The notes: generated by a model from the letters alone, not told the origin. A stretch of 64,000 nt of DNA from Phocoena phocoena (GCF_963924675.1 NC_089219.1:145286288-145350287), one strand, 5' to 3'. Positions 23,870 to 37,265 are shown, counted from the first letter of the stretch. Program-made: numbers and translations.

Positions 23870-24300
23870 AAAACAGACATAATGAAAAACAGGAAGCAAC
23901 CCAAATATCCATCAATGGTCGAATGAAAAAATAAGTTACGGCATGTACACATAATGAAATACAACACAGGAATTTTTTTAAAAGATGAAACTACTGACAC
24001 GTAATATGGATGAATCCCAAAGACGTTATACTGAATGAAAGAAACCTGGCTTGAAAGAGTACGTATTGTATGCGAAATCACAGAATAGGCAAAACAAACC
24101 TATGGTGGTAACCTGTGGGGAAAGAGGAATTATTAACTGGGAATGGGCACAGGGAACCTTTTTGGGCGACAGCAGTGTTCTATATCTTGATCTTAGTGGT
24201 GCTCATATTGCTGTATACACGTGTAAAATTTCATTGAGCTATACACTTTAATTTCTGCATTTTATTTTATGTAAGTTTTATTTTAAAAAATAATAAACAC
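23870..24300 (+). repeat. Old L1 (L1M-type) 3' region
   Basis: Phrases such as 'caacccaaatatccatcaat', 'gtgttctatatcttgatctt' and 'tttcattgagctatacactt' belong to the end of old mammalian L1s. Confidence 0.75.
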
Positions 24301-24439
24301 ACAAATGGAAATTCGCCAGACGTTTGAAGGAGGCCTCCAAATGCAGAATCCAAAAGACTGAGTCCCACAAAGGCAGGAATCTTTGTATCTAAAATACAAG
24401 GTACCTAAAATAGTGCCTGCAGGGCCCATGATAGTTTCT

Positions 24440-26160
24440 TAATGCATATTGGTTAACTGAAAACAACACAAAAACCAAAGGGAAATTAGGACCTCAGAAA
24501 CAAACAAAAAACAGATAAATACAAAACAGAGTTCGGAATAATTACTGCTCTCCCAGTAAAGAAGAAAGAGTTCTCAAAAATTAAAAGTTGAAGTGTAAAA
24601 GTTGAAATAAATTCAGTAGGAGAGCTGAAAGATAACATGAGAATTTCCCCAAGGTAAAACAAAAAGATTAGAAGATGGCAAATTAGAAAGCAAAGATAAG
24701 AATAAAGAGAATAAATTTAGAGGGCCAATATTGAATTGATAACCTTCCCAGAAAGAAAGGGCAGAAAAAACAGAGGAGTCAAAATTATCAAAGAGATAAC
24801 GCAGTTACCACATGACCCAGCAATTCAATTCTGAGGTCTAAACCTGAGAGAACTGAAGGCATGTCTGTGCAGTAACTTGTACATGAACATTTGTGGCAGC
24901 AACCCAAATGTCTTATCAACTGACAAATGGATAAATAATATGTGGTATATCCAACTGATGGAATATTATTTGGCAATAAGAAGTACAGTACATGTTACAA
25001 TGTGGATGAAACTTGAAAACATGCTAAGTGGTAAGTCACTCACAAAAGACTGTCTTTTGTATGACACCATTTATATGAAATGTCCAGAACAGGTAAATCT
25101 ATAGAAACAGAAAATAGATTAGTGGTTGCCTAGGACCAGAGGAAGGGAGAGGGTGGGAGGAATGGGGAGTGACCACTAATGTGTATGAGGTTTCTCTCAG
25201 GGGTGATGAAAATGTTTTATAGCAGTGATGGTTGCTTGGTGAATATACTAAAACCCATTGAACTGTATAGTTTAAGTGGGTGAATTGTGTGGTATGTGAA
25301 GTATATCTCAAAAAGAGAGTGAAGAAATAGGAATAATACAAGAAACATTCCCAGATACCAAGACTCCAGAGGATGAAAGCTGAGTATTCAACACAAGGAA
25401 TGAAAAAAGACAAGAAACAAAAAACAAACTCACACCCACCAAGGCACATAACTGAGAAATGTTAGATAAATAGAAGTTCCTAAAAGCTGCCACCAGAGGA
25501 AATAGATCATAAAGAAAAGGGAATTGGAATGGCATCAAACCAAACAATCCCGAATCTAGAAGTCCCTGGAGCAATACAATCTGGAAATTCTCAGTATAAG
25601 TGATTTGCAACCTAGGACTCTATACCCAGCCAAACAGTTAAGTGTGAGGTTAGCTAAAAGCCATTCCCAGACATGCAAAATCTTAAAAAAAAGAAAAGAA
25701 AAAAATTACTTCCAAAGCATCCTGTTTGGGGACACTTGTAGAGGATGTGCACCACTACAAAGGGTAAACCAAAGAAGAAACCCATGGGATCTAGGAAAGA
25801 GAGGCTACAAGATAGCAGCCAACTCAAGTCCACAGGACACTGTTCAGCAGATCTGGAGAAGAGACCAGTCAGACCAGGTTGGAATACGAACATGTCAGAC
25901 TCCAAAAGAGATATTTTTGGGAGGAGAGAATCTAACTGACAACATGGAAAATTTTACAGAAGAGGTATTTTATAGTATTCAGATGTTCAAAGAAACAAAT
26001 CAAATCAAATATCAGGCAATTATTCACTACAATAAAAGCAGAAAGTTACACAAGAAAAGAAATGTAGTAATAGTTGGCTCCATGGTGAATAATATTTATA
26101 TAGACATAATAATGTATACTCCAAATCTGAACTCAATAAAAAATCAAGACAGTTATATTG
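24440..26160 (+). repeat. HAL1-like LINE, split by an older L1 insertion
   Basis: A first part (about 24440-24793) ends in 'tcaaaattatcaaagagata'. The second part (about 25320-26160) resumes with 'ataatacaagaaacattccc' and later has 'ctctatacccagccaaacag' and 'agacatgcaaaatctt'. These are successive pieces of the HAL1/L1-related consensus. Reading frames are broken. Confidence 0.65.
24794..25320 (+). repeat. Old L1 (L1M-type) 3' end inside the HAL1-like element
   Basis: The run 'catgacccagcaattcaatt', 'aacccaaatgtcttatcaac', 'ggaatattatttggcaataa' and 'gaactgtatagtttaagtgg' is the classic L1 3' region. It is flanked on both sides by HAL1-like sequence. Confidence 0.8.
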
Positions 26161-28897
26161 GGAGGGCAAGAAGATTAGGAATTAACAATGAGTACAGCAT
26201 GAGTACTGGACATTCAGAACAGACAGTGGTCAAAACACTGGAGCAGGGGATCTGGAATGCCCGCTTATCTGCTGGGTCCTGGGGAAGTCCGGGGTTTCCC
26301 AGGATAGGAACTGGAGCAGCCAGGGTGACAGGGATAGGATGCTGAGGAAGCTTCTGTACCAACCAGTACAGAAGTTCATTTTTCAGTGCTGAAACAACTC
26401 ATATGGTTGTAACTCTGACCATCTGAATATCAGCCACGAAGTGGGAACGTTGGGGAGTGAAATCTTCGTCAGTGCAAAGTGTCTAAAGTAGCCAACTCAA
26501 GAGATAGCCGGAGATGGGTATTATTCAGTAAATGCCAGAAAAACACAGCTAAAAGAATGGAAGTAGCTAACTCTGTGGATGAATCTAAGTGGGAAAAGTG
26601 GGCCAAGGGACTGATATTTTTTGTTATAACCCTTATAGATTTGATTCTTTAAATTATGTGCATATACTTGCATGAAAATAGATTTGATTTTTAAATGATT
26701 AAAAAACTATAACACAAATGCAAGTGAATATGAATTGTCTTTGGCACTATCTTCTCTTCTTCCTGTCATTGAGAATTAAGAAACGAATTGTACCCCAGAG
26801 GCTCTTTAAGCTGTTTCAGTTCCATTATCTCAGTATATTTCAGATAAGACTGTTTTTAGCTGTTAGTTTTGGTTTCTTTGGAGTTATCCCCTGCCCCCTG
26901 CTCCCTGACCATTTGTTTTGCAAACAGATTCTATTATCAAGCCTCTCTGTACAAAAATGAAGAAAAAAAAATCTTTCTAGAGAACCACTAATAGGTTAGT
27001 GGAGATTTTATATGAAAGGATTTGGGGAAATTAATACTATACTCATTTGAAGCTTCAGGGTTGAAGAGTCCTCCTATAATTCATTGCTGTATCTCTAAGT
27101 TGTTTGTACCCCGTGGGCCCTCCACTAATATTAGTTGAATGAATGAATGAATGAATGAATGATTTCATATTGCAAATTTCTAACTTTTCAGTTTCCCTAT
27201 ATCACAATCTCAGGCATTAGTGACCTGTGGTATTCATATTCTTTATTGAGTTTAGAAGACAGTCTTCTTAGCAGGAGGCAGGGGAGTGGAGTGGGGAGTA
27301 GGTGCGTGGCTGGGGGATTTAAAGTCCTGAGGGCAAATCACTGGGAAGCTCCCCTGAATGAGAACGCTGGAGTCTTCTGGCTACTACCATTGAAGTCTAG
27401 TCCCTGTAGCCCTGAGGATGTCAGAGCAGAGGAGGGCATACACACCCCTCAGATGGACTCCCTGGTGCCAGCAGATGTATTTGCCCTCTGGTCCTCCTTT
27501 CCTTTAGCTACTAGGTGGCCTGGGGGAGCCAGGTAAGAAAAGCTGACTCCTCTGGGTCTACTGCTCCAGCCAACACCTGTGACTGTGAAGGCTCAGGCCG
27601 ACTGTATTATCACCTTGACTAGCTTCATTTCAGAGACTGTCTCCCACGCCTTTGAGCTCATACCTAGTCATGGGTTTTAAGGCCTCCATTGTTGCCCGCA
27701 TATGTGGCTCTGTGGCCCACATCTTCCGCCACAATGGCACTGGAGCTTTCTGTCCATTTCTGCTCCTGGCGTCGCCTGGATGGGAATCCCCTTCACCAGT
27801 CCATAAGTATCTGACTTGGGCACTTCATTCTTTTGGTTCCTTCAGACTCTTCTGCGGTTTAGTTCCTCCTTGAAGCAGCCGGTGGTTACCCTCGCCCTTC
27901 AGGGCTCTTGCTGCCTGCATCACCTCAACAGTGCCTGGATCCCCCCATCCCTGCCCTTTGCAGCACCAGCTGGTTCAGTGACTTTTCCCAGGTTAGAGTT
28001 CCTTTGTTCCTACATTTGAAGCTCCTTTTCTTTTGAGCCATTTAACACCTGAGCATCTCCACCAGAAGTGTAGGTGGGAAAAAGAAGAGAGGAGGCTTTG
28101 ACCTGCATATCTTGCTTCATTTCCTTCCCTGTTGAAAATAATGTGGTGGGAAGAAGGTTCAGATAAGTGTGGGTATGAATTCTCTCTGATTTGTCATACT
28201 TTACATATGTCACGTCTGCTGCCCACCTCTGATCCTGTGAGGGTGTGGAAATTAGGGAATGACAGGGTAGAGTAATAACATTTGACCAACTGGTAGGACA
28301 CCTCTGTGCCATGCCACACCTCCCAGCTCCAGAGCCTATCACCTTTCCCAATCACATTCCAAACCATTTCAAAATCATTTTTCACAATCACTCCTTCTTT
28401 TATTCTACAAATACTCAGTGTGCTAAGAGGTATTAGACACGTGTAAACCAAGGCACAGACCCTGCCCACAAGCAATCTGCCATTGGTCACGGGAGACATC
28501 AGTGGCAGCTGGGAATTCAATGGGGTGACCAAAAGGAGCCGAAGGAAAGGGCCAGCAGTGGGGTGGGGGGATGGGACTTGCACTGTTGCTAGGTTTCCAG
28601 GCTCCCAGAGGGAAGATGAGGTTAAAACTCATGTGTTCTGAGACTTATGCGGAATTAGCTGCTTGCAAGAAATTGTTTTGTCTGGTTTCGAAAACTTAAG
28701 ATGTAGCACTAAGAAATTCCTGTAATTTACTGGCAAATCTTAGTACTTTCTGCGATTTCTGTTTTTTATAAGACCAATCCAAGAATTCCTCTTTTAAAGG
28801 AATTTTTCAGATTTAACAAATGATTGCTTCTCCAGAAATACTCCTTAAACGAATCCTCGCTTCATTTGTCTTTCACACTCAAAAGGAACAAAGTTCA
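26161..28897. other. Intergenic, mostly unassigned
   Basis: Contains a TGAA microsatellite (27136-27162) and a possible L2 remnant at about 28400-28500. I recognise no exon. Frames such as 27159-27536 (+) and 28194-28583 (-) have no known homologue that I can name. Confidence 0.5.
27136..27162. repeat. (TGAA)n microsatellite
   Basis: Six to seven uninterrupted TGAA units. Confidence 0.95.
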
Positions 28898-28911
28898 AAA
28901 ACATAAATCAA

Positions 28912-29200
28912 GGGACTTCCCTGGTGACAAAGTGGTTAAGAATCCGCCTGCCAATGCAGGGGACACGGGTTCGAGCCCTGGTCCAGGAAGATCCCATATG
29001 CCGCGGAGCAACGAAGCCCACGTGCCACAACTACTGAGCCCGCGCTCCACAGCAGGAGAGGCCACTGCAGTGAGAAGCCTGCAGGCACCGCAACGAAGAG
29101 TAGCCCCCGCTCGCCACAACTAGAGAAAGCCCACGCGCAGCAACGAAGACCCAACGCAGCCAAAAATAAATAAAATTAATTAATTAAAAAAAACCCAAAC
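28912..29200 (+). repeat. CHR-type SINE, long form with internal deletion
   Basis: A plus-strand copy, head gacttccctggtgacaaagt, tail aaataaataaaattaatt. The duplication aaacataaatcaa is at 28899-28911 and 29201-29213. Shorter than other long-form copies in the middle. Confidence 0.95.
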
Positions 29201-30959
29201 AAACATAAATCAATATTGTGTTCTCTCTGCCTGGGTGATGGATTCTGTGGCCACCCCACCCCCGACTTCCAACACTCCCAGTCTTGCCCTCCCTGAAACA
29301 TAGGACTTAATCTGCTGGGGGCTCTGCCCTGGACCCCCCACTTCCTGCCTCCCAGCTGTTGTCGGATCAGAGAGGGAGGAAACTGAGGAGAAACAAGACA
29401 AGATGTGGCATCAAAGGGACCATGATCAAGTTTACTCCGTGTTATCTGTGAAGGTGTCACACTCTCCAGAGATTTCCTCGAATGGCTTACAAGATGTGCA
29501 GATAAGCCTGTGGTTCCCTTCACTATTTAATACATAGATCAAAGCCTCAGAATTCTCAGAAACCATTTTTTCCCCCAACACAACCCCTTTGCTCTTTCAT
29601 ATCTCCCTTTAAATATGATTTGAAAAAATTGTTTAACCCAACCCATGATGTTACAATGCAGCAAAATCGAGTGAAAGGCCATGAATAGAATGAATTATAA
29701 AATGGTTTAAAGCAACATATTTTAGTTTTTTTTATTTTTTAAGGTTTGGGTTTTTGTTTGTCTTTTTTGGTGGCAGCAGGGGCTGGGGTAGGCGGTACGC
29801 CGTTCTCTCACTGTTGTAGCCTCTCCCGTTGCGGAGCACAGGCTCCGGACGCGCAGATTCAGCGGCCATGGCTCACGGGCCCAGCCCCGCTCCGCGGCAT
29901 GTGGGATCTTCCCGGACCGGGGCACGAACCCGCGTCCCCAGCATCGACAGGTGGACTCTCAACCACTGCGCCACCAGGGAAGCCCAGAGTCTTTTTCTTC
30001 TATATGCTTTCCAATTGATTCTAGATTTTACTATCATGTATGACCAGAAAAAAATATATATATTAAAGGTTATAAAGTTAGCTGGCTGACTATTAGGTGC
30101 CAACTACCTGCCTACCTCTTCCACAGTGTTGATGAACAAGGTTGTAATTAGGAAAGTAATTCTCTTATTCTGAAAAACAAAACAAAACAAACAAAAAACC
30201 TACAACAAATTACAAATGTAAAACACTGACAAATACCAAAAATATCAGAAAAATTAAGAAAAATACCATATTTTTATTAATTACCTTCTTGACATACCTT
30301 TATAATACTTTTTTTTCACTTTTTAAGTGCACATTTTTTGTTCTTTTCGTAAGACAATGCTCCTGTAATATCATTTTCTATAGACCAGAAAGATAATTCA
30401 GTACTTCCATGTGATGGATAAAAATTTGATTTAAAAATATTCACATAATTTCTTTCAGCCTCACAGCAAGTTACTGGTAATTGTCATATAATTTTTTAGA
30501 ATTGTCAGATTTGGAAAAACCTCTAAATTTGTCAATGTGTGAGTTGTAATATTTCAGGACATTTCATGTTTCTTTTCCATTGATTCGTCTTAAATATTCT
30601 TAGAACTGATGACATTCATTAACCAGTTTGTTACCGATGTCCTCATTGTACTGGCATATTTTCCTTATCAATGTCAATATTTCACATGACAGCAGCAAGA
30701 ATTGTAAATGTTTTTCCTTTGTGATTATATACTATACTCTACCTCATTATTGGATCATCAGACAATCCAAGGGCCTGTTCATTGATTCCATTTGACATTA
30801 TCTTTTCCTCTGAATGAATTACTGCTTGCAGTATAATCTGAAATGTGTTGTTATTATTTGCGTATTGATGTCAGAAAAATTTCTATTGATTTTAATAACT
30901 TATCTTTAACTTTTTTACATTTCACTAATTTTATGTATCTTTTTCTCTCAATTCTTTAA
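29201..30959. other. Intergenic, unassigned apart from one SINE
   Basis: Includes a SINE at about 29760-29984. The stretch after 30,100 is very AT-rich with no recognisable coding sequence. Confidence 0.5.
29760..29984 (-). repeat. CHR-type SINE, short form
   Basis: A minus-strand copy, the antisense body starting near cactgttgtagcctctccc and ending ccaccagggaagccc. The tail side is unusual: a G-rich stretch (ggtggcagcaggggctgggg) replaces the T run next to the body. Confidence 0.88.
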
Positions 30960-30973
30960 TACATAAATGAATT

Positions 30974-31245
30974 GACTTTTAAAATTATTTATTTATTTTG
31001 ATTGAAATATAGTTGATATACAATATTATGTGAGTTTTGGTGTACAACATAGTGATTCGCCATTTAAATACATTACGAAATGATCACGATAAGTCTAGTA
31101 ACCATCTGACACCACACAAAGTTATTACAGTATTATTGTATATATTCCTTATGCTATAAGTTACCTCCCCGTGACTTGTTTACTTTATAATTGGAAGTTT
31201 GTACCTCTTATTCCCCTCACCTCTTTCATCTAACTCCCCACTCTA
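30974..31245 (-). repeat. L1 LINE 3' end, minus strand
   Basis: The segment starts 'gatatacaatattatgtgag'-type L1 3' UTR in antisense. The perfect duplication tacataaatgaatt lies at 30960-30973 and 31246-31259. Confidence 0.88.
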
Positions 31246-31317
31246 TACATAAATGAATTTAGAGATGAGAAAGAATAGTGTCCTCCCTATAAGGAAAAAA
31301 TCAGAAGTCTGTACTCT

Positions 31318-31517
31318 GTTTTTTTTTAATATTTTTATTTTTTTGATGTGGACCATTTTTAAAGTCTTTATTGAATTTGTTACAACACTGATTCTGTTTT
31401 ACGTTTTGGTTTTTTGGCAGTGACGCATGTGGTGTCTTAGCTCCCTGACCAGGGATTAAACCTGCACCTCCTGCATTGGAAGGCCAGGTCTTAACCACTG
31501 GACCACCAGGGAAGTCC
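31318..31517 (-). repeat. CHR-type SINE, older form
   Basis: A minus-strand copy with T-rich tail and head ending ccaccagggaagtcc. Duplication ctgtactct at 31309-31317 and 31518-31526. Confidence 0.92.
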
Positions 31518-31526
31518 CTGTACTCT

Positions 31527-32239
31527 CTTGTATTGAAAATGTTCCAGAAGATATTTCCAAATAGCAGTTAAAATGTCATATTCAAGCTTTATCAAATATA
31601 TCACTCCCATTAACAAAGAAAAAAATCCCTTATGGTACATTTATTATTGTATAAGCTGTATGGTTGATTTCATTCCTGGCAGGAGAGAATGCTATTTTGA
31701 CTAGACATAAACAAAAGCTGAATCTTCTGCTTACCATTCTACACGTGTGATGATCTGAAGAATTTTCAGAGACTAGCTTCTGGGGCTGTACATTTCAAAC
31801 CTTGTTTCTCTTCTACCACTGACATAAGTTTGGTGCCTGGCAGTGTAGGAATGTTCATGTCTCAGTACAACATACCTTGTCAGGTGAGTTAGCATGGAGT
31901 GCAGTAGGAATATTCCTGGAAGCCATACAGTAAGCAATAATAGGACTTGACAGAAGTGACTGCAAACCACATCCCTGTACCCCAATATAAAAATATGTCT
32001 CTGATTAAACCTTCCCCCAAATGCCCACAACCACTTCAATACCACCAGACTTGAGGGGACTGAGGGGAAGTTGGGGTGGAAAAGAGACAGTGGTCTTAAC
32101 CATTTGTGGTTGAAATACCCCAGTTTTGCAAATTTTATTGCAACCTATCACCATGTGAACACGTTACCAGGGCCCCTTCTGGGCCTTGAAAGGAACCTGT
32201 CCAAGTGAGGAGCCTTGAAGCTTATGCTCACTGACTTCC
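31527..32239. other. Intergenic, unassigned
   Basis: No repeat or gene recognised here. The open frame at 31773-32045 on the minus strand has no known domain. Confidence 0.5.
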
Positions 32240-32705
32240 TGGCAAATTGGGCTCAGCCTCCCCCAGTCTCAACATCTTCCAAGCCCTCATCCACGCTCTC
32301 CTGGATTGTTGCCATCACTTCCTCTTTCTTCCCTGCCCCTTTCAGTCTGTTCTTAACACAGTGCCCAAAGAGATCCTGTAAAAACTTAAGTCAGATCGTG
32401 TCATACCTCTGTTCAAAAGCCTCCAACGTTTTCCGATCTCAATTCCAGTAAAAGCTAATAGTCCAGGTGGCACTGAGTGACCTGGCCTTTTGCCTTTCTG
32501 ACCTCACCTCATGGTATCCAGCCCTTCCTCACTCCACTTCAGTCTCCTACAGTTTCTGGAGTGGCCAGACACAGTCCCATGGGGCTCTTGAATTTGCTGT
32601 TCATGGAGCCTGGACAGCTCTTCCATCTCCTTCAGCGAAACCTTGCTTGACCTCCCCTCACAAGTCCGTTTCTTGTCCCGGATTTACATTTCTCCATAGA
32701 CTGAA
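32240..32705 (+). repeat. L2 LINE, 3' part
   Basis: Matches the L2 end in order: 'gatcgtgtcatacctctgtt', 'aaaagcctccaacgttttcc', 'gtaaaagctaatagtccagg', 'tgacctggccttttgccttt' and 'tctgacctcacctcatggta'. Confidence 0.8.
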
Positions 32706-32730
32706 TCACCATCTAAATACTATGTTTTGC

Positions 32731-32958
32731 TTTTTTTTTTTTTTTTTTTTCCGGTACGCGGGCCTCTCACTGTTGTGGCCTCTCCAGTTGCGGAGCACAG
32801 GCTCCAGACCTGCAGGCTCCGGACGCAAGGCTCAGCGGCCATGGCTCACGGGCCCAGCCCAGCTCCGCGGCATGTGGGATCTTCCCGGACTGGGGCACGA
32901 ACCCGCGTCCCTTGCATCGGCAGGCGGACTCTCAACCACTGCGCCACCAGGGAAGCCC
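32731..32958 (-). repeat. CHR-type SINE, short form with small internal duplication
   Basis: A minus-strand copy with a 20-base T tail. It carries an extra 'ctgcaggctccggacgcaag'-like segment next to the usual one, absent from other copies. Confidence 0.95.
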
Positions 32959-34720
32959 TGCTTATTATTATTATGTTTTTTAGTTATTTTATTTTTTTAA
33001 CATCTTTATTGGAGTATAATTGCTTTACAATGGTGTGTTAGTTTCTGCTGTATAACAAAGTGAATCAGCTATACATATACATATATCCCCATATCTCCTC
33101 CCTCATGCATCTCCCTCCCACCCTCCCTATTTCACCCCTCTAGGTGGTCACAAAGCACCGAGCTGATTTCACTGTGCTATGTGGCTGCTTCCCACTAGCT
33201 GTCTATTTTACATTTGGTAGTGTATATGTATACATGCCACTCTCTCACTTTGTCCCAGCTTACCCTTCCCCCTCCCCGTGCCCTCAAGACCATTCTCTAC
33301 GTCTGCGTCTTTATTCCTGTCCTGGCCCTAGGTTAACTCAATTTCATTTCTTTTTATGGCCGAGTAATATTCTATTGTATATATGTGCCACATCTTCTTT
33401 ATCCATTCGATCAATGGACACTTAGGTTGCTTCTGTGTCCTGACTGTTGTAAAGAGAGCTGCAATGAACATTGCGGTACATGACTCTTTTTGAATTATGG
33501 TTTCCTCAGGGTATATGCCCAGTATTGGGATTGCTGGGTCGTATGGTGGTTCTATTTTTAGCTTTTAAGGAACCTCCATACTGTTCTCCATAGTGGCTGT
33601 ATCAATTTACATTCCCACCAATAGTGTAAGTGGGTTCCCTTTTCTCCACATCCTTTCCAGCATTTATTGTTTGTACATTTATTGGTGACGGCCATTCTGA
33701 CTGGTGTGAGGTGATACCTCATTGTAGTTTTGATTTACATTTCTCTAATAATTAGTGACGTTGAGCATCCTTTCATGTGTCTGTTGACAATCTGTATATC
33801 TTCTTTGGAGAAATGTCTATTTAGGACTTCTGCTCATTTTTGGATTGGGTTTTTTGTTTTTCCAAAATGAACTTCATGAGCTGCTTGTAAATTTTGAAGG
33901 TTAATTCTTTGTCAGTTGCTTCATTTGCAACTATTTTCTCCCATTCTGAGGGTTGTCTTTTCGTCTTGTTTATGGTTTCCTTTGCTGTGCAAAAGCTTTT
34001 AAGTTTCATCAGGTCCCATTTGTTTATTTTTGTTTTTATTTCCATTTCTCTAGGAGGTGGGTCAAAAAGGATCTTGCTATAATTTATGTCATAGAGTGTT
34101 CTGCCTATATTTTCCTCTAAGAGTTTGATAGTGTCTGGCCTTACATTTAGGTCTTTAATCCATTCTGAATTTACTTTTGTGTATGGTGTTAAGGAGTGTT
34201 CTAATTTCATTCTTTTACATGTAGCTGTCCAGTTTTCCCATCACTACTTATTGAAGAGGCTGTCTTATCTCCATTGTATATTCTTGTCTCCTTTATCACA
34301 AATAAGGTGACCATACGTGTGTGGGTTTATCTCTGGGCTTTCTATCCTGTTCCATTGATCTATATTTCTGTTTTTGTGCCAGTACCATACTGTCTTGATT
34401 ACTGTAGCTTTGTAGTATAGTCTGAAGTCTGGGAGCCTGATTCCTCCAGCTCTGTTTTTCTTTCTCAAGGTTGCTTTATTCGGGGTCTTTTGTGTTTCCA
34501 TACAAATTCTGAAATTTTTTGTTCTAGTTCTGTGAAAAATGCCAGTGGTAGTATGATATGGATTGCATTGAATCTGTAGATTGCTTTGGGTAGTATAGTC
34601 ATTTTCACAATGTTGATTCTTCCAATCCAAGAACATGGTATATCTCTCCATCTGTCTGTATCATCTTTAATTTCTTTCATCAGTGTCTTATAGCTTTCTG
34701 CATACAGGTCTCTTGTCTCA

Positions 34721-35641
34721 TTAGGTAGGTTTATTCCTAGGTATTTTATTCTTTTTGTTGCAATGGTAAATGGGAGTGTTTCCTGACAGCTTTACTTCTT
34801 CTTTTCCGATTTGGATTCCTTTTATTTCTTTTTCTTTGATTGCTGTGGCTAAAACTTCCAAAACTACGTTGAATAATAGTGGTGAGAGTGGACAGCCTTG
34901 TCTTGTTTCTGATATTAGAGGAAATGGTTTCAGTTTTTCACCATTGAGAACGATGTTGGCTGTGGGTTTGTCATATATGGCCTTTATTATGTTGAGGCAA
35001 GTTCCCTCTATGCCTACTTTCTGGAGGGTTTTTATCATAAATGGGTGTTGAATTATGTCAAAAGCTTTTTCTGCATCTATTGAGATGATCATATGGTTTT
35101 TCTCCTTCAATTTGTTAATACGGTTTATAACATTGATTGATTTGCATATATTGAAGAATCCTTGCATTCCTAGGTTAAAGCCCACTTGATCATGGTGTAT
35201 GATCCTTTTAATGTGCTGTTGGATTCTGTTTGCTAGTATTTTGTTGAGGATTTTTGCATCTATGTTCATCAGTGATATTGACTTGTAGTTTTCTTTCTTT
35301 GTGACATCTTTGTCTGGTTTTGGTATCGGGCTGATGGTGGCCTCATAGAATGAGTTTGGGAGTGTTCCTCCTTCTGCTATATTTTGGAAGAGTTTGAGGA
35401 TAGGTGTTAGTTCTTCTCTAAATGTTTGATAGAATTCACCTGTGAAGCCATCTGGTCCTGGGCTTTTGTTTGTTGGAAGATTTTTAATCACAGTTTCAAT
35501 TTCAGTGCTTGTGATTGGTCTGTTCATATTTTCTATTTCTTCCTGGTTCAGTCTTGGAAGGTTGTGCATTTCTAAGAATTTGTCCATTTCTTCCAGGTTC
35601 TCCATTTTATTGGCATATAGTTGCTTGTAGTAATCTCTCAT
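34721..35641 (-). pseudogene. L1 ORF2 reverse transcriptase fragment lacking FADD
   Basis: A 306-residue frame matches the L1 reverse transcriptase from the fingers ([17 protein letters not shown]) to [13 protein letters not shown]. Right after KEEVKLS, where the intact copy reads FADD, a deletion jumps to unrelated downstream sequence. Confidence 0.8.
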
Positions 35642-36258
35642 GATCCTTTGAATTTCGGCAGTGTCAGTTGTTACTTCTCCTTTTTCATTTCTAATTCTAC
35701 TGATTTAAGTCTTCTCCCTTTTTTTCTTGATGAGTCTGGCTAATGGTTTATCAATTTTGTTTATCTTCTCAAAAACCAGCTTTTAGTTTTACTGATCTTT
35801 GCTATCATTTCCTTAATTTCTTTTTCATTTATTTCTGATCTGATCTTTATGATTTCTTTCCTTCTGCTAACGTTGGGTTTTTTTTTTGTTCTTCTTTCTC
35901 TAATTGCTTTAGGTGTAAGGTTAGGTTGTTTATTTGAGATGTTTCTTGTTTCTTAAGGTAGGATTGTATTGCTATAAACTTTCCTCTAAGAACTGCTTTT
36001 GCTGCATCCCATAGGTTTTGGGTCATCGTGTTTTCATTGTCATTCGTTTCTAGGTATTTTTGATTTCCTCTTTGATTTCTTCAGTGATCTCTTGGTTATT
36101 AAGTAGTTTATTGTGTAGCCTCCATGTGTTTGTATTTTTTACAGATATTTTCCTGTAATTGATGTCTAGTCTCATAGCATTGTGGTCAGAAAAGATACTT
36201 GATATGATTTCAATTTTCTTAAATCTACCAAGGCTTGATTTGTGACCCAAGGTATGAT

Positions 36259-36693
36259 CTATCCTGGAGAATGTTCCATGAGCACTTGAGAAGAAAGTAT
36301 ATTCTGTTGTTTTTGGATGGAATGTCCTATAAATAACAAGACCATCTTATTTAATGTCTCATTTAAAGCTTGTGTTTCCTTATTTATTTTCATTTTGGAT
36401 GATCTGTCCATTGGTGAAAATGGGGTGTTAATGTCCCCTACTATGACTGTGTTAATGTCAGTTTCCCCTTTTAAGGCTGTTAGCATTTGCCTTATGTATT
36501 GAGGTGTTCCTATGTTGGGTGCATAAATATTTACAATTGTTATATCTTCTTCTTGGATTGATCCCTTGATCATGATGTAGTGTCCTTCTTTGTCTCTTGT
36601 AATAGTCTTTATTTTAAAGTTATTTTGTCTGATATGAGAGTTGCTACTCCAACTCTCTTTTGATTTCCATTTGTGTGGAATATCTTTTTCCAT
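36259..36693 (-). pseudogene. L1 ORF2 endonuclease-domain fragment
   Basis: A 144-residue frame matches the AP-endonuclease-like domain of L1 ORF2p. The NIYAPN motif and a VGDINTPFSPMDRSS stretch (usually GDFNTP) are visible. The frame shifts near 36,250 and the rest of the domain continues in another frame (36050-36250). Confidence 0.75.
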
Positions 36694-37265
36694 CCCCTCA
36701 CTTTTGGTCTGTATGTGTCTCTACGTCTGAAGTGGGTCTCTTGTAGACAGCATATATATGGATCTTGTTTTTGTGTCCATTCAGCCAGTCTATGTCTTTT
36801 GGTGGGAGCATTTAATCCATTTACATTTAAGGTAGTTATCCATATGTGTGTTCCTATTACCGTTTTCTTAGTTGTTTTGGGTTTGTTATTGTAGGTCTTT
36901 TCCTTCTCCTGTGTTTCTTGCCTAGAGAAGTTCCTTTAGCATTTGTTGTAAAGCTGGTTTGGTGGTGCTGAATTCTCTTAGCTTTTCCTTGTCTGTAAAG
37001 GTTTTACTTTCTCTGTTGAATCTGAATGAGATCCTTGCTGGGTAGAGTAATCTTGGTTGTAGGTTTTTCCCTTTCATCACTTTAAATATGTCCTGCCACT
37101 CCCTACTGGCTTGCAGAGTTTCTGCTGAAAGATCAGCTGTTAACCTTATGGGGATTCCCTTGTATGTTATTTGTTGCTTTTCCCTTGCTGCTTTTAATAT
37201 TTTTTCTTTTTATTTAATTCTTTATAGTTTAAGTATTATGTGTCTTGGCATGTTTCTCCTTGGAT

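Noticed and set aside
25605..26345. A 246-codon + strand open frame.
   Set aside because: Most of it overlies the HAL1-like element's 3' region and the rest is unassigned intergenic DNA. No known domain and no promoter or splice context.
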